Positions 46,461 through 56,636 of a stretch of 64,000 nucleotides of DNA are shown here, piece after piece. The stretch lies in assembly GCA_019843655.1 (NCBI GenBank), contig JACDQD010000007.1, forward strand, positions 26,864,365 to 26,928,364, read 5' to 3'. Each line of letters begins with the position of its first letter. Position 1 is the stretch's first letter. The notes beneath the pieces are model-generated. The model saw nothing but the letters and a program-made list of their open reading frames with translations, made no database searches and was not told where the DNA came from. Position numbers and translations under genes: made by a program. The DNA is from Lethocerus indicus. Lineage: Eukaryota > Arthropoda > Insecta > Hemiptera > Belostomatidae.

Positions 46461-46665
46461 GGGGTATCCAAAAGTAATCAACGTTTTGCAATTGGAATTA
46501 ATTTTATTTTGCCAAAAAAGGAACTTTAATTATTAATCTACTATATATTCACGGATATTATCGAAAACTCTGCCACTTTTCCGGCAAATTTTCGATTCCC
46601 CTCTTGAACAATTCCTCAAGATCAAAATGCATATTATCAAATTGTTGATTACTTTTGGTTACACC
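46461..46665 (-). mobile_element. Deleted mariner-like element with both termini
   Basis: Starts GGGGTATCCAAAAGTAATC and ends with the complement (GATTACTTTTGGTTACACC). The minus strand inside encodes GIENLPEKWQSF and, after a frameshift, NIREYIVD and stop, the C-terminus of mariner transposases. About 205 bp long. Confidence 0.7.
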
Positions 46666-46773
46666 AAATATTTTCAAATATATGATATTGACGATTGCGT
46701 TATGTGCCGAAACCGGTCTACCAAACCTGCAAAGTTGAACCTTCTAGAAATCCCATTTTTCCCGTTTTGCTCG

Positions 46774-46872
46774 TTAACCCTAAGAAAGCTGGTAATTATT
46801 TGGTAAAATCTCGATAAATTGAAATAAGTGAACTGAAAGTTACACTGGCCCATAGAAGGTTAATATTTTCTC
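46774..46872. mobile_element. TTAACC-type MITE, short copy
   Basis: TTAACCCTAAGAAAGC at the left end resembles the piggyBac terminus; GGCCCATAGAAGGTTAA is at the right. The inner sequence (GGTAAAATCTCGATAAATTG) is shared with the copies at 41.4 and 53.6 kb. Confidence 0.6.
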
Positions 46873-47254
46873 ATATCAATACAAAGTTACAAGGAATACA
46901 AAGAAGGGTACAAAGAATATTGTATATTATCCAGCCGCTGTTTCCGAGGGTAATTTTGTTCTTGGTCACTTTAGGTTGTGGTTGTGGCGCAAACTTACTT
47001 TTATAACCACTTTTTAATTACTTTTCTTACTTTTATAATTGGAAGGAACTCTGATTCATACAAAAGTAAAAACGATTTGCTTGAATTATTAATGATTAAC
47101 CGATTTTGAAGGCATGAGTTGTACGATAATTTTTTTTGTTGCCCTCATTCAGTGTACAATCAAGGAAACAGTTATAAGTACAATTGCCGTTCATTAATAT
47201 TTTTATTTCATTTAATATTTTAATATATAACATTAAATATATTATATATTTTTT

Positions 47255-47530
47255 TAACATACCTTTTTTGTGGTCTGCGATGAAATACCGTAGATTTGTT
47301 GCGTTCTGTCTCCTCTCGCCGGTTTGGTCTTTTGCTAGACCGGTTTCGGCCGCTCGCCATCTTCAGTAGCGCTGTGTTAGTCACTGTTAGCACTTTGGGT
47401 GTTTTTCGGACATCCTCACTGCACTAGTCAGTTGTACTGTGACTAACACCGCTACTGAAGATGGCGAGCGGCCGAAACCGGTCTAGCACTAGACCAAACC
47501 AGCCGGAGGAGACAGGAACACAACAAGTCT
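47255..47530. mobile_element. FB family complete inverted repeat with two intact ribozyme-like motifs
   Basis: Left arm motif 47334-47370 (minus) and right arm motif 47451-47487 (plus) both keep stem I, CUGANGA, stem II, GAA, stem III and C17. Outer arms share the variant AACAA in place of the usual CGAAA. Confidence 0.9.
47451..47487 (+). ncRNA. Hammerhead-ribozyme-like motif in FB right arm
   Basis: GCTA 47451-47454, CTGAAGA 47455-47461, extra T 47462, stem II GGC/GCC 47463-47473, GAA 47474-47476, ACCGGT 47477-47482, C17 47483, TAGC 47484-47487. The core is the same as in the copies at 14096-14132, 36251-36287, 47334-47370 and 48333-48369. Confidence 0.4.
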
Positions 47531-47817
47531 ATTATATATTTTTATTTTTATGTATTAGTATTGTTTTTAAGAGGCCACCCGGTTAATTGGTATCTAGATA
47601 TAATATTATAAATGAAAACCTGTGGATTAAACCAATTTTTTTGTATATTTTTTTCTTACCGAAACTATCGAGTTGCCTGAAAACTTCCATACGAAATTGA
47701 ATATGAATTCGTGCCGGGTGAACGGATTTATCATCCGATAATAACAACTTGTATTGCAGTGTGGAGAAAATAAACAAGACAAGGGTTATTATAACTGCTG
47801 CCAGTATAATTCGCTGG

Positions 47818-47845
47818 TGCAGGGGTCGGGAAACACGGCCGCCTT
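47818..47845 (+). mobile_element. Possible hAT-type terminus
   Basis: CAGGGGTCGGGAAACACGG resembles the CAGGGGTCGGCAAAC ends of hAT/Charlie elements. No second end was found nearby. Confidence 0.25.
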
Positions 47846-48047
47846 GAGGACATTTCTTCAAATTAGAAAATTTATAGAACATATTCGAGCTAAATTTCAT
47901 TATAGTTTTCACGCATTTTTATGCAGCCTATCGGGCTAATAATACCGGGGGGGGGGGTAAATGTATGGCACTCCCCATTAAAGTGTGCTGAAAAAATCAT
48001 CGTTCACATTAATTTACCGGAGGCTAATGGTGGATATATATAACTAG

Positions 48048-48372
48048 TTTAACATACCTGTTTCGTGGTCTGCGAGGGGTTGGAATACCGTAGATTCCGT
48101 CTCCTCTCGCCGGTTCGGTCTTCTGCTAGACCGGTTTCGGTTGCTCGCCATCTTCAGTAGCGGTGTTAGTCGCTATTGGCACTTGGGATGTTTTTCGGGC
48201 ATCTTCACTGCACTGTGTCACTGTCACTTGTGCTGTGTACAGTTTTCGGACGCCCGAAAAACATCCAAAGTGGCGATAGTGACTAACACCGCTACTGAAG
48301 ACGGCCGTCCCCTCTCGCCTGTTTGGTCTTCTGCTAGACCGGTTTCGGCCGCTCGCCATCTTCAGTAGCGAT
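48048..48372. mobile_element. FB family, complete copy plus extra left arm
   Basis: A left arm (48048-48235), then a right arm fragment (48240-48302), then a second left arm (48303-48369) in the same orientation as the first. Both left arms share CTTCTGCTAGACC. Motifs lie at 48125-48161 and 48333-48369 (minus). Confidence 0.85.
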
Positions 48373-48374
48373 CT

Positions 48375-49310
48375 TGTACTGTTATATCGTTATCAACATT
48401 GCAATATTGATTTTCTCATATTAGGAAAAAGTAATTCATTATTTGGTCGCCCGTAACAAAAGTACGGAATCGAGCACCGACACGCTGGCAAGCCGAGAAG
48501 AATCATGAATCATGAATTGTACAGGATACCGAATGCACGCGTTATTTATTACCGCTGCTCAGAGAGGGGGGGGGCGAACTCTGGATTTCGAATCATATTT
48601 GACTTTCTGATTGTGTCACCTTCCGACATTATATCTTACCGTGCATCGGAGCGGCATAATCGATTTTTGTATGCATCGTTTTGATTTGCGGCCTTCCGAT
48701 CTATCCATTTATCGATCCCAATATTTTCTATCACAACTATCATCACTATCTATAACTGCGTTTTAAAACCTAACCGGGGGGAGGCCCTTATACTCCTCCA
48801 GAAATTCAATCGTTACAAACCATTATACTTCGTAAAATAGTCAACGCCTTATGTTTCCGATCCTCATTTTACAAAGCCGAATACTGTTCTTTAAAGTTTA
48901 AACAGCTAAACGTTTGTTTTCCCCCAAAATAACGAAATTTTCCGGCGGGCATTAAGGATGGTAAGAAGGACTTTTGATTGGAATTAATCCGCTAAGGAAT
49001 TTTCTGAAAATGCTCTCATACTTGTTGTAAGTACCTTTACAGTTGTTTGAATTCTGGGTGTGGGATGTTATATCCTTATCGGGATAAACGACGGGGGGAT
49101 ACAACTCAATAAAATCGTTTATGGTTCGGCTTCGAGTGTCGCCGGTCAAGGATCCGCAAACCGGGTTTTTCCCGGAGAATGGTTTTTTTTTGGTTTTGTT
49201 TTTTCGAATTGCGATCCAACAGCTGTGTCTGCTACCCGCATGCCGCGGCATTTGGGCAAATTCCCAGGCCCCAGAAACGAGTTTATAATTGACGTAACAG
49301 TATAAGGGGC
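48375..49310. other. Spacer, nothing recognised
   Basis: No gene or named repeat; a few G-runs only. Confidence 0.4.
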
Positions 49311-49317
49311 CCCGCTG

Positions 49318-49410
49318 GGAAGGGTTTTTGCCCTTCTGTCCTTTTGTCCTTCTGGAGGAAGCGTTCTAGCTCCGCGTTTCGGAAATCTTACCGGTTCCAT
49401 CCTCGGGGAC
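49318..49410 (-). repeat. HH2 family, copy 5
   Basis: The minus strand reads GAGGATGGAACCGGTAAG, ATTTCCGAAACGCGGAGC. Confidence 0.6.
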
Positions 49411-49692
49411 CGAAGATCGGTTCAACTTGAAGTTGTTGTAGAATTAGTCGTCCGATGTTAATCTCGTCGAGATTCCGCCGTTTTTTTGTCCTACGCAGCA
49501 CTTCCCGCATGACGCGATCCCAGCGGAAACCCGAGCTCGCCCAACAAACTTAGAGGCCATTGTAGGCGATTGGGTGGGAAGATTATTGTGTTCGCAAGTC
49601 GGGAACAGTACTGACACTTAAAAGTTACAAGCTTATTACGAATTTAGGGATATGAACAATTGAAAGCTTTATTAGGGCCAGCTTTAGATTAG

Positions 49693-49775
49693 AATGTCTC
49701 CTCTCGTCGGTTCGATCGACTGCTGGACCGGTTTCGGCCTTCTTCAGCCACAAAGCGGGCGTTCCTAGTTAATTC
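49693..49775 (-). mobile_element. FB fragment
   Basis: ATGTCTCCTCTCGTCGG, CTGGACCGGTTTCGGCC, TTCTTCAGCCACAAAGC: outer and inner left-arm pieces with the middle deleted. Confidence 0.6.
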
Positions 49776-50426
49776 TATATTTATTAAAATTATAGGAGGA
49801 AATCCCGAATTATATCTAGTATAGCGTTCTGTCGAAGCGTTATCTTTTTCCGCGAACAAATTTTTATCTCCCTTTTCCTTTTGGTCGATTATCGCGTGCG
49901 GGGTTCCCTCCCCCCTCCCCATGATTCAAATTGCAATGCGATAAGCCGTAGGTCTTTAATTTTGTAAATTATTACACCGACCAACTTCCGGTACGATCTG
50001 GCGCAATACTGCGGCCAAATGAAGATCGGTCGGCCCGACGCCATTCCCGGATTTCCCGGTGGTTCGGTAACCGCCGAGCATGATAAAACTTAAGGTCGTC
50101 GATATAAGCCGTTGGCCCGTTCTGAGCCCAGAGCAAATATACCAGAGAGGGACGACTCTTCTTTATTAGCATTCATAAAGCGCGCCTGTCTGTTTGAGCT
50201 CTTCCCACTGTGCGCTAAACACAGCTTCATAAATTTTAACAGCAATATCCGAACAACCTCGGCGGCGGCGGCGGCTCTTCTTCGCCCACGATAACGTCCC
50301 GGTTTACCCGTCTCCACCGCCCCCCCCCCAGCACAGCCGTGCGAGCTGCATACGTTTAAAGGAGAATTTCAGTAGCCCCGATTTAGTATAAAGAGGACGA
50401 AATTTCTCGGGTACGGTAGCTTGAAA

Positions 50427-50496
50427 CACTCTCGGACTCTGATGACGGAACCGGTAGGAGTTCCGAAACGTCGTAAGCGGACAACACCCGAGAGTG
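50427..50496 (+). ncRNA. HH2 family, copy 6: hammerhead-like fold
   Basis: CACTCTCGG (50427-50435) pairs perfectly with CCGAGAGTG (50488-50496), closing a three-way layout. Inside are CTGATGA (50439-50445), one extra base, stem II GGAAC/GTTCC, GAAA (50465-50468) and ACGTC. This resembles Penelope-like-element hammerhead motifs. The geometry of stem III and of the region between it and the closing stem is not canonical. Confidence 0.4.
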
Positions 50497-50519
50497 CCCC
50501 TCCTTCCAAATCTTTTTGG

Positions 50520-52915
50520 AAAAATCCCTGAACCCCCTTAACAACCGTTTGATCAACCCCTCGACCTCTTTTCTCTCTCTGTCGGTCGCGTACCGGAAGT
50601 GGGTACCGGGAAATCGGCCATGACTCGGTTATGCTCGGTTATGGGAGGGGGGACCCCGACCTTGGCCGGTTGAAACAGATATGTCTGTGTATTTGTGGAC
50701 CAGACTTTAGAGCTTAGTCAGCTCTGTTAATTCCCATCTCACTCCAGTTAGAGCTCGTTGTGTACAATGTCCCTTATTCTGATTGTGCTTCATCTAGTAC
50801 CGGATGGGTACAAATCCGGCTTCTAGATAGCCCGATTGCTCAGATCTTTAACCCGTATGAAATTCGAATCCGGAGGAAAATAGACATTTAATATTTAATC
50901 TGGGCTTGAATTTTTATACCTAGCGGTTTTTTTGTCAAGTTCATTAATTTATTACTGTTCATCGGTGTCCCATTTACGTCAGTTCTGCCCGCGAATCTTC
51001 CTTAGTAATACTACCGTCCAAACCCACCAGACTATGCCCATGATTTTGGTATATTTTAATATTACAATGTTCATATAAAGAAATGAGATAATGTTAGGTA
51101 TCCCCATTTTCCTCCGGTTTTAATATATTACAGTACTTTTATTTGGTTCATATCCCCTTCTGTAGGGTGACCCCCGCCCCACCCCTTAGTGACTGGCTCA
51201 TCGACCTTCCTTTCTTAACTGAATCGTTCCTCGAGATCCTGGGCACATTCCCGGTCCTCCTGGCAAAAGCTCCTCACCCTCGTATCGGTAGAGATGTCCT
51301 CCGAACAGTAGAAAAAAAAACCCTTGGTGCGGGGTCTACGACCGGTCGATAGAGCGTAATAAACACTCTTCATTATTGCACTCCTCGGCCTGTGCACTCG
51401 TCTCGAATGCAATAAAAACGCTGTAAAACACTTTTTTCTGTACAGAAACAATAGGAGGCCCCCTACAGCCCTACAGCACGACCCTGATTTACGATCGGCA
51501 AACATGTAGGAGGACCCCGTTTGTTTGCCTCGAACAAATTATTCTGAATCTTATCGTGTACCGAATTGTCAGCGGCGGATTTTAAAATGACTTTGTGTAA
51601 ATACGGTGCACAAGAAAGTGAACACAAGAGGCACGTATACCTCAATCGGACCGTACAATAGAAATACATAAAAACAACAAATTCGACTCAGGATACTCCT
51701 AGGACTCTGTCCCTGTTATAAGTAATTATCTTTTGTTTAAAATGAATGATCGATAATATAGTGTAGGTACCGGTGCCCGATTCGCAGTAGGGGGGGACAG
51801 TGCTAACAGGATGCTCCCTCCCCCGCGAGCGGATCAATACTGACTGACAGCGCTGTCTACTGAAAACGGTGCTACTGAAGACGGCGAACCGTCCATTCAA
51901 TCTATCCCATCATCCCAAATCTCTTCATTTCACTGTCCAGTAAGGGCTGTCCAGTCTTTCTCAGTGCATCCCTCTTGTCACTGGATACAATTACAGGTTG
52001 TACCGACTAATAGAGAGGAAAAAAACAAACTGGCGTATTTCCAAGCGGGAAAAAACGTGGAAGAAACGAAAGCCAATTCGTATGACCTGCGCGTTCGGAA
52101 TTTATATGAAGTTTAAGATCAGTTCTGAAGAATTGAGAGTGAGAGAGAGAGGGGGCAGTCTAATAGCAGTAGGTCGAAGCTTCCAATATTCCAATTCCAG
52201 CGTCCAGCGTCGTCATCTCTAATATTGCCTTCCAATCAAGATCGAACGCCTGTTGCCCCATTGGCAATCTGACATCGACGCGGGACTTGAATATAAAATT
52301 GGATCCCCACTAGGCATACGTTTCCCGGTCTGCCAGTATATGGTAGAAAAAAACATTTTTTTTTGGTTAAAAAAATGGTTAAATATGGTTTTTTTTCTTT
52401 GAGATTAGCCTTATGCGAAGAAATAATTTTAGTAGCGATTTGTAACGTCGTTTCTGTGTCTTACGAGTTTTAATACCCTGTCAATATTCTGTCCAAGTGC
52501 TGCACTCGATTTTCAATAGGAAGCCGGAAGACCTCTTCTCGGATTAAAAGTCGACTCGAAGTTCGTTCGTAACCAACCAAGCCGTGATCTGTCTTAGAGT
52601 CGAATACTATAGACCGAAAACGATACCGCGAAAATGAACGATTACTGTTCGTTTAAATCGATAGTCCCGATAAGACGCAAATTAACCTGTGGTCATCGAA
52701 AAAAAATCGATCACGTTTCTGGGACTTGTCCGTTTCTAATGTACGCCGCCCAAGAGCGCCCGCCGGCCGGGTTGTGTAACCCGCCTCAGTTGTTTCAGGG
52801 ACCTTGAACCTCTTAAAAAAAAATTTAAATAAAAAAAAGCTGACACTTATTACGCCTCGAGCGGCGTAATTTCGCCGATATTACGTGCCGAGGTATCATC
52901 GCGGGCGAATTGAAC
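50520..52915. other. Spacer, nothing recognised
   Basis: No gene supported. A tiny FB scrap (GGTGCTACTGAAGACGGCG) is at about 51870-51890. Confidence 0.4.
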
Positions 52916-52917
52916 GT

Positions 52918-53299
52918 ACGAGGTCTGTTCAAAGAGTGTCGCGAATTTTAGATTTCCGCGAAATAATTCAATATACGGTTTTTTTGTAGCCTCATGTTTG
53001 TACACACGTAGCATCACTTATGCCGACAATTCCAGCCGTTGTGAATGTTCAGTTCAAATCTTTTAAAGCCGTTTCTCTCGCACGTTTTTTTGGTTCGTCT
53101 TCAATTTTTACCCATTCCGAAAAATGGATCGGAGAATCCGTGTCAAATTTTGTGCGAAAAACAAAATTAAGTGCGCGGAAGCCTATCGAATGTGTTGACT
53201 GTGGCGTATGGTGAAGCTGCCTTAGACCGAAGCGACGTTTATCGCTAATTTTTGAAAAAATCCAAAATTCGCGATAGTTTTTGAACAGACCTCGTAAAT
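52918..53299 (+). mobile_element. Mariner-derived MITE with transposase N-terminal relic
   Basis: Inverted termini: GAGGTCTGTTCAAAGAGTG at the left and the complement of GAGGTCTGTTCAAAAACTA at the right. Inside, the plus strand encodes MDRRIRVKFCAKNKIKCAEA and, after a frameshift, AYGEAALDRSDVYR, the DNA-binding region of a mariner transposase. Confidence 0.75.
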
Positions 53300-53522
53300 G
53301 TTTCGGAATCCCCGTTTTTTTTTTGACAGAAAACAATTTCGTTCTCAAATTAACTTTCAACTGCGAAGAGACAATCGAAAAATTGACTTAGATTCGTGAC
53401 CAGAACGTCTCAAACGTCTTATTAGCGACCGGCCATTATAAACCTGAAATACCCTCCTCAATGGGCGTTCTACACGCGATCCATTCAACAGAATGTTATT
53501 ATCGAAACTTTTTTTTGCTTCT

Positions 53523-53755
53523 ATAACCCTATACGGGCCAGTGTAACTTTCAGGTCACATTTCAATTTATCGAGATTTTACCAAATAATTACCAGCTTTT
53601 TTAGTGAGATGCGCTTAAATCTTAATCCTATAACGTTGTCAAGACAACCAATATCGATATCAATTTTTTTTCAATCGCATATACAGGTTTATAATTGCTG
53701 ATTTTCCGTTCCCCCAATTTTTTTGGATTTAAAATAAAAATTCGGCCCATTGACA
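53523..53755. mobile_element. TTAACC-type MITE, inverted copy
   Basis: Reverse complement of the 41.3 kb copy over most of its length, from AACCCTATACGGGCC to GGCCCATTGACAGTTAA. Both copies can be read as ending GGT-x-NQQL before a stop. Confidence 0.6.
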
Positions 53756-53759
53756 GTTA

Positions 53760-55440
53760 ATTTTTGAGTAGCGACTTCTATTTTTAAAACTATATCCAGT
53801 GACGGTTGTGACATTGTTGAACAAAAATAAGAGAATTTAATGAAAAAAAAATTATATGTCCTTGATGCGGCATCAATATGATATCCGTTTGGATTAAATA
53901 CTCGTTGAAAGTTTATACCGATAAGGTATATACGGGTAATCAATGAATACTCGTTGAGTATGTCGATACCGCATTATGGATGGATATCGCATTATCTGAC
54001 ACTTAAAATGTAAATCGAGTAAATGTGATGTCATAATCGAGCGTTTCGAGTGTCCCTACGTAACGCCTAATTACCAAAAAAAAAAGATTACTCGTTATGA
54101 AGTGTAACCGAAATTTGCGAGCGAAACGAGAAAGTGAAACATTTTCTTCAACAATAAATACCTCCCCCCGACACAGGGAGGTCCTTTTATGACGAAATAC
54201 ATGTGAAAAAAAAATCAGCACTTGTACTTATAACATTCAACGTTGATTGTACAAAATAAAAAAAGGTTAAAAAATATATATCTTCCAATTCCTGACGAAA
54301 GTGCCCTTCGAAGGGCCAATACTTGATCGGGTCGTAAATAGTTTCGACCGCAAGTCGTGTCACGTGGTCGGCGGTTTGATGGCCTTGTAAACTACCGAAC
54401 CGCAACAATCGTGCGGTTGTTATTAACACAAAATAAAAAACTAATAAAATAAATAAAAACGAAATAGCCTTCGTTATCCCTGTTATAAAGCGGACGTCGG
54501 GTCAGTAAATCTCCGAAAGTCAACTACTTCTACAGCCGAACTATATGTTCTACACTATGCGGTATTTGTAATTTGTAATTGTGGGTAAATCTTTTGATCT
54601 ATACGCTATTTAGTAATTTCCTCCAGAAACCTGTCTTCCCCCGCCCCCTAAGAAATACTTCAGACTGCAGATTTACGTATAACGCGCGATAAGCGCAAGC
54701 GAATCGTTCGTGTACCTCTCCGTATCGCTTTTTCGTCGTAATCAGTACACACTGTCGTCACGAGAGGAGCTAAAGTATCGCCGGATGAGGGAACGGGAAA
54801 ACTATGTCTATCCACGGCTATAGATTGCGCAATTTCCCGCCGAACTGTTTCGACGATAACTTATTTTTCCCCAACAGCTTGCGCTCTCGAAAGTTTTGCT
54901 CCCGTTACCTTCCGAACTATTCCTATTTAACTACAATTTAAACAAAAAATATATTTCGTTCGTGTCTATAGCACGAATGTACTTTGGGACCGCCTCAAAT
55001 GATCGATTTGGTAATTCGCGACTTAACGGGACAGGGCCGCCGATAGCGGTCCTGATAAAAAAAAAATTATTGTCCGGAGATATCGCGAAACTGATTGCTG
55101 TACATAGTAAAAAAAACAACCGATAATGGCGATAAATATTGGGAATCGGACGAATATATTGCATCGAACTGATTTCAGATAAATCGGTAACGTTTTCGGT
55201 ACGCTACAAGGATTAAGGAGCGATCTAAAAACGAATTCGAAGGCCAAACTAACTCGGTTTGAAAATTAGAAAAATCTTTCTAGCATTTTCGGACTCCCCT
55301 ACTTCTTTTTATAGATCAATTTGTATCCGGATTAAAATTATTATGGATTCGGTAATTTTAATTTAGTATGTATAATTGTTATATTGTTGTAGTTTTCTCT
55401 GTCTTCTGATATCCCCGAGGTTTAATAATAATTTCTTCTT
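53760..55440. other. Spacer upstream of the SLC17 gene
   Basis: AT-rich; no gene or promoter could be fixed. It must lie within intron 0 of the transporter gene, because exon 1 has an acceptor at its 5' side. Confidence 0.4.
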
Positions 55441-55447
55441 GCTGCAG

Positions 55448-56570
55448 GTGGACGAGGGGAGACTGGGCGGTGGAGAGAGGATAGGGTAGGAGCGCGGTCG
55501 GACTAAGAGGGGGAGGTAGCTGAGGATGGCGGCGAAGAGGAAGTCCTCCCAGGACCTGGAGGGTAGGTCCATAATGGACCCGCTGCCCGACAACCACCAC
55601 GACCACCAGGACCACCGCCACGCCAAGACAAAGAACGGTCCGATCATTGTCAACCCGATTAGGAACAACAGGCGGGGCTACAACAGACTCGGAGGTAAGT
55701 ACGGTACTTTTTCAAGTAGGGTACCAGGAGGTAAGGGCAAATAATCCCTCCTAACGGAGCCTTCTCATATTGCCATCTCCACGGTAATATAGCTTTGTAT
55801 GTCCTCAGTTTGGCTATAGTCAGTTTTGAAGTCCTTTTCAATGGAGGTCTCAGGGCGAGTTTGCTGCCGAATATTTCCCTCCGCGAGATTTCATAGAGAC
55901 ACGGTTTTTCACAGCGGACTAAAAACCGTTGACGCACATTGAGCCCGATGCAAGGTTATATAAATTTGCCGGTCTGTACAGATTGTATAGCTCCGATATC
56001 GCCGAATAGGCAGAAATAGAGGATGACAAAACTGGGCCAACGTTACCGGCCACCCAATATATGAGCCGGTCAGCCCCCACTCGGATGTAATATCGGGCTG
56101 AAAAAATCTAAACCGACCCCCCCCCCTACACAGCCATGTGCAACTATTAGAACTATTCATAAATAGTTTATACTATCTGTTTTACGTTGGAATATCGAAT
56201 ATTTCATCTCCTCGTTTGGGCTATCTCCGGACCGGTATCGGCCGCTCGCCGTCTTCAGTAGCGGTATTGCGAGTCACTTTGGCACGTGGGACGCATTTGG
56301 GACGTCGTCTGTCCCAAATTGCGGGCCGTCCGCAAATCAGCAATTGTTGGTGTCTCGTTACAACCTCTACCGATATAGATATAGAAGTTGCGGTTGTTTT
56401 TTTATTATTATTTTCGCAGAGAAACGTTTAAAAAAGTGTCCTCTCGCTCGACGAGAACTGGACAAACGAATCGCAAGACTGCAATAGCAAGTGCCGCGTG
56501 ACTCGCCCCTACCCTCTCCGCCTCTTTATTCGCCTTTAAATTCGTAATTAAACTTGCCCGCTGGTGTGCC

Positions 56571-56636
<66 letters not shown>

